From: Bacillota bacterium
GTDB lineage: Bacteria; Bacillota; Clostridia; Acetivibrionales; DTU013
Reading direction: 5' to 3'
NCBI GenBank assembly: GCA_023435925.1
Contig: JAEZLF010000257.1
Location: 1 to 9,671, forward strand
DNA: 9,671 nucleotides
A program made the translations under genes and the position numbers. Below the pieces are notes generated by a model. It was given only the letters and a program-made list of their open reading frames with translations. It was not told the origin of the DNA and did not search any database. Shown here piece after piece: positions 1-6,900 of the stretch. Within the stretch, counting starts at the first letter, position 1. Every line of letters starts with the position of its first letter.

Positions 1-240
1 GCCATATTGCGGTCTGTCGCTCTGGTACTGGGGCCTGTCACCCTGCGGTCTGTTGCCGTACTGGGGTCTGTCACCTTGCGGTCTGCTGCCGTACTGGGGT
101 CTGTCGCCCTGAGGCCTGTTGCCCTGATATTGTGGTCTGTCACCTTGCGGCCGGTTGCCCTGATACTGAGGTCTGTCGCCCTGGGGCCGGTCACCTTGAG
201 GCCTGTTGCCCTGATATTGAGGTCTGTCATTCTGTGGCTT
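1..240 (-). repeat. In-frame tandem repeat coding RPQYQGN/RPQGD units inside infB
   Basis: Translated on the minus strand, this stretch gives about 13 RPQ tripeptides plus one KPQ. They are arranged as alternating RPQYQGN (or RPQYGS/RPQYGN) and RPQGD blocks, a period of 11-12 residues or 33-36 bp. The array is still running at the left edge. Synonymous differences between copies (for example CCG, CCC, CCT and CCA for proline) show it is not a freshly expanded identical repeat. Composition is rich in R, Q, G, P and Y with no hydrophobic residues, so it should be a disordered, positively charged linker segment. Confidence 0.93.
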
Positions 241-1221
241 CACTCTCTGTGAATTGTCTTCAGTTTCTGATTCCTTTGAAGCTGTGTGATTTACCTCATT
301 ACCTGCATCAGAATGCTGTTCCTGTTTCTGTTGCTGAACATTCTTTGTGCCTTGCGTCTCATTTCCCACCTTATTGGCAGCAATCGTATTCGATGTTTCA
401 TCATGCATATCAGCTTTTTCTTCCTTTTTAGCTGCAAGAGCTTCAGTATTTGCTTTTTCCATGTCTTTTGCTTTTACTGCTTCTGTTTCTGATTTTGTTG
501 GTTCTGAGTTTACGACTACCGTATTTTCTGCCGGTGTTTCATGCTTCACATCAGGTATTCCATTTGCTTCCTTTACTTCCTTTACTTCTTTTGATTCTTT
601 TATTTCCTTTACTTCTTTTATCTCATTTAACTCTTTTGTTTCATTTAGCACGTGTTTTACGGCGGCTTTTTCCATAGACTCCTGATCTTGTTGTTTCTTC
701 TGATTCTGATTCTGATTCTGATTCTGATTCTGATTTTGCTTCTGAACTCTATTTGCATCTCTGATATAATCCGGCCGGCTGTCTCTTACAAAACCTGCAC
801 GCAAACCTGAATTAGCATCGGAAGATCTTACGAAGTCCTGTCTGCCGCTACTTCTGGAGCCTCTTACATCCCCTTTTGAGTAGTCATTTCGCGATGACTG
901 TACAACATCTTTTGCATCATTTTTACTATTTATTATGATTTCAGTTGTCCTGATAATACGGGGTGCATTCTTTGAGTCCTTCTTCTTTTCAGCATTTGGA
1001 TGCACCGTAGTTGGCGGCACAACTTTGCTTTCATCCGGTTCAGGTCTTTTTTCATCATGCTTTATGACACCTATATGTTTATATAGTGCCTCCAGTTCAT
1101 GCTCCTCAAGAAGACTCATGTGATTCTTCACTACTACATTGATTTCTCCAAGCTTTTCCATCAACCTTTTGCTTGTCGTATTCAATTCTTTTGCCAGTTC
1201 ATAAACCCTAACTTTTTCCAA
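1..1221 (-). CDS. infB: Translation initiation factor IF-2, N-terminal part (3' end beyond the left edge)
   Basis: IF-2 is the GTPase that brings initiator fMet-tRNA to the 30S subunit and promotes subunit joining. Only the first 407 codons are visible; the GTPase, EF-Tu-like and C-terminal domains lie off the window. Identity rests on the N-terminal IF2_N module at residues 1-50 (EKVRVYELAKELNTTSKRLM, then a KNHMS-type helix) and on its place after ylxQ. I chose TTG at 1221: it gives the family N-terminus, lies two bases after the ylxQ stop, and has GGGGGTG at 1229-1235 seven bases upstream. From about residue 55 to the edge the chain is a charged, low-complexity linker. It includes a QN tract (162-174), a KEV/KEI block (about 196-218) and RPQ repeats from residue 328 onward. 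At least 350 linker residues without reaching the G domain is long compared with Bacillus IF-2, as I recall it. No frameshift or internal stop is seen. Confidence 0.95.
   Translation of the reverse strand, partial: MEKVRVYELAKELNTTSKRLMEKLGEINVVVKNHMSLLEEHELEALYKHIGVIKHDEKRPEPDESKVVPPTTVHPNAEKKKDSKNAPRIIRTTEIIINSKNDAKDVVQSSRNDYSKGDVRGSRSSGRQDFVRSSDANSGLRAGFVRDSRPDYIRDANRVQKQNQNQNQNQNQNQKKQQDQESMEKAAVKHVLNETKELNEIKEVKEIKESKEVKEVKEANGIPDVKHETPAENTVVVNSEPTKSETEAVKAKDMEKANTEALAAKKEEKADMHDETSNTIAANKVGNETQGTKNVQQQKQEQHSDAGNEVNHTASKESETEDNSQRVKPQNDRPQYQGNRPQGDRPQGDRPQYQGNRPQGDRPQYQGNRPQGDRPQYGSRPQGDRPQYGNRPQGDRPQYQSDRPQYG
700..735 (-). repeat. Hexanucleotide microsatellite (ATTCTG)n coding a QN tract in infB
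   Basis: Six consecutive copies of a 6-bp unit (CAGAAT on the coding strand) encode QNQNQNQNQNQNQ at IF-2 residues 162-174. The unit is two codons long, so gain or loss of copies by slippage would change linker length without shifting the frame. Confidence 0.95.
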
Positions 1222-1223
1222 AT

Positions 1224-1550
1224 CTATACACCCCCATGTTCTATCCCGCGGTTATCTATCATATCTTTGAGATGCCCTGCAAAGCCTCTTTCAATGATTG
1301 CAATCACAGAACGAATTTTCTTACCTGTGAATTTCCCAAGCAGTTCCTTATCGCCGTAATACCTTATTGCGATATTTCTGTAATTACACATATCACTAAA
1401 CTTCTTCTTGGTATTGTCCGAGGCATCTTCCGATACAATAACCAGGTACACCTTACCCGCCTTTAACGCTTTTTCGCAGGTTTCATCGCCCGAAAGCAAT
1501 TTTCCCGCCTTCGTTGCAAGGCCAAGAAAAGAGTATATCCCTTCAACCAT
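1224..1550 (-). CDS. ylxQ: L7Ae-family ribosomal-like RNA-binding protein YlxQ
   Basis: A 108-residue protein of the L7Ae/L30e/S12e/Gadd45 fold, the family that binds kink-turn RNA. The family signature is clear: FLGLATKAGKLLSGDETCEK at residues 8-27, a central VYLVIVSEDASDNTKKK segment and a C-terminal IRSVIAIIERGFA helix. Its exact role is not settled; in Firmicutes it is a non-essential companion of nusA and infB. The ATG start at 1550 has GGAGGG at 1556-1561 and overlaps the ylxR stop by 8 bp, suggesting translational coupling. Only two bases separate its stop from the infB TTG, and the infB ribosome-binding site lies inside its last codons. Length and gene order are normal for the family. 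Confidence 0.93.
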   Translation of the reverse strand: MVEGIYSFLGLATKAGKLLSGDETCEKALKAGKVYLVIVSEDASDNTKKKFSDMCNYRNIAIRYYGDKELLGKFTGKKIRSVIAIIERGFAGHLKDMIDNRGIEHGGV

Positions 1551-1815
1551 TATTTCCCTCCAATTGCTCTTTCAATGTTCCGTACACTGCTTCATCAATG
1601 CGTGCTTCAAAGGCTTTTTCAAGTCTTTTGCCCTTTTTCGCTTTTTCAAAGCAGTCCATGCTCTTGCAAATATATGCACCCCTGCCGGCTTTTTTACCTT
1701 GAAAGTCTACGCTAGTGTGTCCTTCCTTGTCTCTGACAATTCGAATCAATTCTTTTTTCGGCTTCATCTCCTGACATCCCAGGCACATCCTCAAAGGCAC
1801 TTTTTTCTGCTTCAA
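1543..1815 (-). CDS. rnpM: YlxR / RNase P modulator RnpM (DUF448)
   Basis: A 90-residue basic protein of the YlxR (DUF448) family. From the literature as I recall it, the Bacillus homologue binds RNase P RNA and modulates its activity (name RnpM), and has also been described as a nucleoid-associated regulator. Diagnostic features are the R-M-C-L-G-C motif with C11 and C14, the ELIRIVR strand, and GRGAYIC with C50, followed by C55. Four cysteines could form a metal site, though this is inference. The start is TTG at 1815, with AGGGGTG at 1823-1829 seven bases upstream and partly inside the nusA stop region. The spacer from nusA is 12 nt, and the stop overlaps ylxQ. No in-frame ATG gives a better N-terminus. 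Confidence 0.93.
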   Translation of the reverse strand: MKQKKVPLRMCLGCQEMKPKKELIRIVRDKEGHTSVDFQGKKAGRGAYICKSMDCFEKAKKGKRLEKAFEARIDEAVYGTLKEQLEGNNG

Positions 1816-1827
1816 GCACGTTCACCC

Positions 1828-3048
1828 CTATTCCAGTCCGGTATCATCTTCGTCAATGTCTGAATGCTCTTCGTCAACGTCTGATTCATCCATATCCGGT
1901 TCATCATCGATGAATAAGCTCACCTTGTTGTTTCCGTTATTATAATAGCCATTGTCCTCGTCATCATCTGCATTGTAAATGTTATCCGTATTGAACATTT
2001 GCTGTTCAATGACAGCTCTGAGCTGTGACTCACTTTTAATATCGATCTTCCAGCCTGTCAGCTTGGCAGCCAGTCTTGCATTTTGCCCTTCCTTGCCTAT
2101 AGCAAGTGATAATTGAAAATCAGGAACAATAACCCTGGCTGTTCTGTCGTTTTCGTTTGAATCCACTCTGACAACCTTTGCGGGACTCAGACTGCTCGAG
2201 ATGTATTCCTCCGGATTGCTGCTCCATTTGATAATGTCAATTTTCTCACCTCTGAGTTCATCCACAATAGCCTGGACCCTGGTGCCTCTCTGTCCAACAC
2301 AAGCTCCAACAGGGTCAACATTGGGATCCTTCGAAAATACAGCAATCTTCGTCCTGGAGCCGGGTTCCCTTGAAATACTCTTTATTTCAACCGTGCCGTC
2401 ATGGATTTCAGGCACCTCCAACTCAAAAAGCCTCTTAACAAGACCGGGATGAGTCCTTGAAACCATGATTTGAGGACCCTTTGGAGTTTTTCTGACCTCA
2501 ACGATATAGGTCTTTAATCTTTCATTGAATCGGTATTCTTCACCGGCAGTCTGCTCTGACGGTGCTATGATGGCCTCCGTCTTGCCAAGGTCTATAATTA
2601 CATTTTTTCTCTCGCTCCTTTGAATAATCCCGGTAACGATATCGCCTTCTTTATTGTAGAACTCATCAAAAATGATTCCGCGTTCAGCTTCGCGTATTCT
2701 TTGCATAACCACTTGTTTTGCTGTCTGCGCGGCAATTCTGCCAAACTTTCTTGGTGTAACCTCTATCTCTGCAATATCCTCTTCTTCATAATTACTGTTC
2801 AGTTTTCTTGCTTCTTCCAGCGAGATATCTCCATTTTCATTTTCGGGTAATGATGTGACTCTTTTGAGCGCAAAAACCTTCACATCTCCGGTGATCGGAT
2901 CAATGCTGATCCTCACGTTCTGTGTGGAACCAAAGTTCCTTTTGTAAGCTGAAATAAGCGCTGCTTCAATGGCCTCAATAAGCACATCCTTTTCAATTCC
3001 CTTTTCTTTTTCCAGTTGATCCAGTGCCTGCATTAATTCCGCACTCAT
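1828..3048 (-). CDS. nusA: Transcription termination/antitermination factor NusA
   Basis: NusA binds RNA polymerase and nascent RNA and modulates pausing, termination and antitermination. At 406 residues the order is: N-terminal RNAP-binding domain (about 1-130), S1 domain (about 135-200, starting near EGDIVTGIIQRSERKNVIID), KH1 (about 205-280, loop VGQRGTRV at 251) and KH2 (about 285-347, loop IGKEGQNARLA at 317). After KH2 comes an acidic tail (about 360-406), with 21 D/E in the last 46 residues. There are no E. coli-type C-terminal acidic repeat domains, as expected in Firmicutes. The start is set by a perfect AGGAGG at 3056-3061, seven bases before ATG at 3048. A longer frame opening with GTG at 3096 exists but has no ribosome-binding site and gives a non-family N-terminus. 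It lies second in the rimP operon. Confidence 0.97.
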   Translation of the reverse strand: MSAELMQALDQLEKEKGIEKDVLIEAIEAALISAYKRNFGSTQNVRISIDPITGDVKVFALKRVTSLPENENGDISLEEARKLNSNYEEEDIAEIEVTPRKFGRIAAQTAKQVVMQRIREAERGIIFDEFYNKEGDIVTGIIQRSERKNVIIDLGKTEAIIAPSEQTAGEEYRFNERLKTYIVEVRKTPKGPQIMVSRTHPGLVKRLFELEVPEIHDGTVEIKSISREPGSRTKIAVFSKDPNVDPVGACVGQRGTRVQAIVDELRGEKIDIIKWSSNPEEYISSSLSPAKVVRVDSNENDRTARVIVPDFQLSLAIGKEGQNARLAAKLTGWKIDIKSESQLRAVIEQQMFNTDNIYNADDDEDNGYYNNGNNKVSLFIDDEPDMDESDVDEEHSDIDEDDTGLE

Positions 3049-3055
3049 ACTTCTA

Positions 3056-3061
3056 CCTCCT
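3056..3061 (-). promoter_or_regulatory. Consensus Shine-Dalgarno of nusA
   Basis: AGGAGG on the minus strand, seven bases before ATG at 3048. It decides between that start and the GTG-initiated extension at 3096. Confidence 0.9.
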
Positions 3062-3068
3062 GTCATTT

Positions 3069-3115
3069 CCCGAAATGTCGGGTAACCCGCTTTCACCGGT
3101 TTATCCGGAGCGGTG
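3069..3115 (-). promoter_or_regulatory. Cluster of small, partly exclusive hairpins just upstream of the nusA ribosome-binding site
   Basis: The 87-nt rimP-nusA gap carries several short inverted repeats. CCCGA/TCGGG (3069-3073 with 3078-3082) and CGGG/CCCG (3079-3082 with 3086-3089) share the same CGGG bases, so only one can form at a time. CCGG/CCGG (3096-3099 with 3105-3108) has an alternative outer pairing CACCG/CGGTG (3094-3098 with 3111-3115). The first hairpin ends about 8 nt before the AGGAGG site. The pairings are seen directly; a regulatory role is only inference, since stems of 4-5 bp are weak. Confidence 0.35.
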
Positions 3116-3135
3116 CTGCCGTAAATGGCTTTTTA

Positions 3136-3597
3136 TCAAAATTTAATAATTCTCCTGACCAGTGCAGTATCTTTTCTGTCAAAGCTCATCAAAGTGCCGT
3201 CATCCATCTTAATTTCCACTTTATCCTCTACCAGTCCAAGTAATTCTCCCTCATATACCTTTTTGCCGTTTAGCGGCTGGTAAAGTTTTACCTCAACTGC
3301 TTCACCACGGAATCTTACATAATCCCTTTCTCTTTTCAAGGGTCTTTCACCGGGTGATGAGACCTCCAGAATATAGCTTTGCTTTATTGGATCTTTTTCA
3401 TCCAATATATCGCTCAACTGTTCACTAACAGCCTGACAGTCATCAATCCCGATGCCTCCGGGCTTATCTATGTAAACTCTCAGATACCAGTAAGAGCCCT
3501 CCTTGATAAACTCAACATCTACAAGTTCAAAGGACAGTGCCTCCACGATAGGTTGAGCCAGCTCTTCTACGATCTCTTCCACTCTCTTTTTTGCCAT
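3136..3597 (-). CDS. rimP: Ribosome maturation factor RimP
   Basis: RimP binds the 30S subunit and helps late assembly of the 3' domain. The 153-residue product shows the family pattern: N-terminal helix with ELAQPIVEALSFELVDVEFI (near residues 12-31), a central IDKPGGIGIDDCQAVSEQLS segment, then LEVSSPGERPLKRERDYVRF, and a C-terminal SH3-like domain ending in VRRIIKF. The start is uncertain. I prefer ATG at 3597, giving the usual MAKKRVEEIV opening, but the frame also offers ATG at 3612 and TTG at 3621. None of these has a convincing Shine-Dalgarno; the best is AGGG at 3613-3616, 15 nt from the chosen ATG. This is unlike the other genes here. It is the first gene after the promoter at 3827-3855, and its long leader is structured. 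Confidence 0.94.
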   Translation of the reverse strand: MAKKRVEEIVEELAQPIVEALSFELVDVEFIKEGSYWYLRVYIDKPGGIGIDDCQAVSEQLSDILDEKDPIKQSYILEVSSPGERPLKRERDYVRFRGEAVEVKLYQPLNGKKVYEGELLGLVEDKVEIKMDDGTLMSFDRKDTALVRRIIKF

Positions 3598-3624
3598 ACC
3601 TGCGTCAATCATCCCTTTCAAAAT

Positions 3625-3718
3625 TAAGCGTAACGCTTATACCGGGGCTGGTCGCAAGCTAAAGCTTGACTGGTCGCAAACTACGTTTGCTGCTCGTCCA
3701 TGCAACCCGGCTGCTCGC
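3625..3718 (-). repeat. Four degenerate 20-22-nt repeats with mini-hairpins in the rimP leader
   Basis: On the plus strand the octamer CTGSTCGY occurs at 3648-3655, 3670-3677, 3690-3697 and 3711-3718, spaced 22, 20 and 21 nt apart. The first two units continue as GCAAGCTAAAGCTTG and GCAAACTACGTTTGC. Each of these is a small hairpin (AAGCT/AGCTT, and GCAAAC/GTTTGC with a 3-nt loop). The last two units share an ATGCAACC tail. Next to the array, TAAGCGTAACGCTTA (3625-3639) is a third hairpin of the same design, lying just upstream of rimP. The array encodes nothing I recognise. It could be a dispersed intergenic repeat of the REP type, a protein-binding array or a structured leader RNA. Confidence 0.75.
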
Positions 3719-3768
3719 CTATGCAACCTAAATGAATCCGGCATACCATAATAACTCTATCTAAAGAC

Positions 3769-3793
3769 AAAGAGTGGGGTCGACCCACTCTTT
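3769..3793 (-). terminator. Strong hairpin between the rimP promoter and rimP: terminator or attenuator
   Basis: AAAGAGTGGG (3769-3778) and CCCACTCTTT (3784-3793) form a perfect 10-bp stem with a 5-nt loop. Read on the minus strand, the stem is followed by GTCTTTAG, a broken U-tract, so termination may be partial. It lies roughly 30-50 nt downstream of the predicted rimP-operon start site. No other terminator-like hairpin is seen between the polC stop and this point, so it may end polC transcripts as well as filter rimP-operon transcripts. Confidence 0.6.
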
Positions 3794-3826
3794 TCCAAAT
3801 CAGCTATTTGCTTTAGTCCAGATAGT

Positions 3827-3855
3827 ATTATAACATTATTGTCTGTATATATCAA
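3827..3855 (-). promoter_or_regulatory. Sigma-A promoter for the rimP-nusA-ylxR-ylxQ-infB operon
   Basis: On the minus strand, TTGATA (-35, 3855-3850) is separated by exactly 17 bp from TATAAT (-10, 3832-3827). An extended -10 TG precedes it (TGTTATAAT). The start site should fall near 3819-3823. It lies 48 bp past the polC stop in an AT-rich stretch and points at rimP about 220 nt downstream. This is the best promoter match in the window. Confidence 0.85.
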
Positions 3856-3903
3856 TAATTTATTTAGGAAAGTTGAAATTTTAGTGTACAGGTTTAAACA
3901 AGT

Positions 3904-6900
3904 CTAAAACAAACTCATCTGGCTGCTTTCCGGGATACCGTCCAGACAGCCGTTCTGCTGCAGGATTTCAATTACTGTCTTACTTACCTTCGCTCTGCTT
4001 CGAAGATCCTCAACAGATACAAATTCATCCTCCGATCGGGCTGCAACGATGGCATTCGCCGCTGTGGTACCCAGCCCCGGAAGCGAATTGAGAGGCGGTC
4101 TGATACCACCGTCCGTCACCTGAAAACGTACAGCGTCGGATTTGTAAATATGGATCGGTAAAAAGCTAAATCCTCTGGAATACATTTCATTTACGACTTC
4201 CAGAATCGTAAGGATGTTTTTATCCTTAGCTGTGATCGCATTTCCCAGCTTTTCCAGTTCTGCAATCTTGCTGCGTACGCGTTCCTTTCCGCGAGCCATC
4301 AATTCCGCATCAAATTCATCCGCCCTTACCGTAAAATATGTGGCATAGAAAGCCATAGGATGGTATACCTTAAACCAGCCGATTCTCATTGCTGTCAGGA
4401 CATAGGCCGCAGCATGGGCCTTCGGGAACATGTACTTGATCTTTTTGCAGGATTCTATATACCATTCCGGGATGGAATGAGCCTTCATTTCCTCCTCATA
4501 TTCCGGTTTCAGCCCTCTGCCCTTTCTGACATCCTCCATGATTTTAAATGCACTTTTAGGTGCCAATCCCCGGTACATCAGATACACCATGATGTTATCC
4601 CTTGTACCGATTACCTCGGATATCGTGCAGGTACCGTCTTTTACAAGATCCTGGGCATTACTTAGCCAAACATTGGTACCATGGGAAAGACCACTGATCT
4701 GGAGCAAGTCAGAAAAGGTTTTGGGCCTGGTGTCCAGCAGCATCTGCCTGACAAACTTGGTTCCGAATTCAGGCATGGCAAAAGTACCCACCTCACTGTT
4801 GATATCCTTCGGAGATATTCCCAGAGGTTCTGTTGAAAGAAACAGCTCCATGACCTTTTTATCATTGACCGGTACATCCTGTACATTAATACCCGTAAGA
4901 TCTTCCAGATACTTGATCATTGTAGGGTCATCATGCCCCAGTATGTCCAGCTTCAGTATGGTATCATGCAATGAATGAAAGTCAAAGTGCGTTGTAATAA
5001 TGTCAGAATTCACATCATCCGCAGGCCTTTGTATCGGGCTGAAGTCTTCCACTTCATATCCGTTGGGTATGACGATAATCCCTCCGGGATGCTGGCCTGT
5101 GGTTCTCTTAATGCCGGTACAGCCTGCAACAAGTCTGTTAATTTCAGCATTGGTAGCCGGAATTTCCTTATCGTCCAGATATTTCTTTACAAAGCCATAG
5201 GCTGTTTTTTCTGCTACAGAAGCAATCGTTCCGGCTTTAAAGACATTCCCTGTTCCGAAAAGCACCTCTGTATATTTGTGAGCCTGGGCTTGATATTCTC
5301 CCGAAAAATTAAGGTCAATATCAGGAGCTTTATCGCCATCGAACCCAAGGAAGGTTTCGAAAGGAATATCATGCCCGTCGCCCTTCAACGGCATACCGCA
5401 CACCGGACAATCCTTTTCCGGCAGGTCAAAGCCTGACCCCACAGAGCCGTCCGTTATGAATTCCGAATGCCTGCAATTTTTGCAAATATAATGTGGCGGC
5501 AGCGGATTTACTTCGGTAATGCCGGTCATTGTAGCGGCAAACGACGAACCGACCGAACCTCTGGATCCGACAATATAGCCATCTTCATTAGACTTTGCAA
5601 CCAGCTTCTGAGCGACGATATACATCACCGCAAAGCCGTTCTTAATAATGGAGGTCAATTCCCGCTCAAGCCTTTTTTTAACGATTTCCGGCAGTGGGTC
5701 ACCATATATCTCATGGGCTTTGCGATAAGCAATCTCCTCAATTTCCTGTTCTGCCCCTTCAATTTTGGGAGGATAGGTACCGAGCGGAATCGGAATAACA
5801 TCTTCTGTCATATCTGCAATCAGGTTGGTATTCTCCACCACAACCTCGTAGGCTTTTTTCTCACCAAGATACGCAAACTCCGCCAGCATTTCGTCCGTCG
5901 TCCGCAAATACAGCGGCGGTTGCCTGTCGGCATCCGTATAACCCTGACCGGCCATTAAAATTCTGCGGAATACTTCATCACGCGGATCCATAAAATGTAC
6001 GTCGCAAGTGGCAACAACAGGCTTGTCCAGCTTTTCTCCCAGTTCCACAATACTTTTGTTTATCTCCTGAAGCTGTTCCTGTCCTGATACTGTTCCATTC
6101 AGTATGAGAAATTCATTGTTTCCCAGCGGCTGAATCTCCAGATAATCATAAAAGCCGGCAATTTTCTCGATTTCAGCTTTCGTCTTTCCTTTTATGATCG
6201 CACTGTACAACTCGCCGGCTTCACAAGCACTGCCGATGATCAGACCTTCACGATATTTCATCAGGAGGCTTCTTGGAACCCTTGGCTTTTTATAAAAATA
6301 ATTCAGATGAGACTCAGAAATAATTTTATAAAGGTTCTTCAGACCGGTAAGGTTTTTTACAAGGATTATTCCGTGGTAGGAATCCGCTCTTTTGTAATCG
6401 AAGTTGTTGCAGTACGTTTTATCAATGCAGTCCACTGTATGAACGTCATTCTCCCGCAGTATTTCAAGGCATTTAACAAAAATATCTGCAGTGGCCTTCG
6501 CATCATCCACCGCCCTGTGATGATTCTCCAGATTTACGCCTAAATGCTTCGCTACGATATCCAGCTTATATTTCCCGAGCTTAGGAAACATGTTCCTGCT
6601 CATTTGAAGCGTATCGATGATTATGTTGTCGAACTTTTTACCCGCCACTTTGGCATTAAATTTAATGAAGCCAGTATCAAAGGATGCATTGTGCGCTACA
6701 ACCGGCAGATCTCCTGCAAACGCTAGAAAACTGTCCAGTGCTTCCTGAATTCCGGGGGCATCCGAAACCATCGAATCACTTATCCCTGTCAGCTTTGTGA
6801 TGAAATCCGGAATCGGCACTCCGGGATTGACGAAGGTGGAAAATGTATCGACAACCTCACTGTTCAACAGCTTAACTGCACCAATTTCCGTTATTTTATC

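Noticed and set aside
7..252. Plus-strand open frame of 81 residues with a repetitive SVALRPVALIL pattern
   Set aside because: It is the antisense reading of the RPQ-coding repeat in infB; the periodicity comes entirely from infB and there is no ribosome-binding site.
347..685. Plus-strand open frame rich in S, F and T
   Set aside because: Antisense shadow of the low-complexity K/E-rich infB linker.
3049..3096. N-terminal extension of NusA from GTG at 3096
   Set aside because: No ribosome-binding site, non-family sequence, and a perfect AGGAGG serves the ATG at 3048.
3648..3718. Possible CRISPR-like array
   Set aside because: Only four degenerate units with no separate unique spacers and no cas genes; the conserved core is 8 bp.
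4662..4886. 74-residue minus-strand open frame inside polC
   Set aside because: Out-of-frame shadow of polC, which has an unbroken frame with all motifs over this region.
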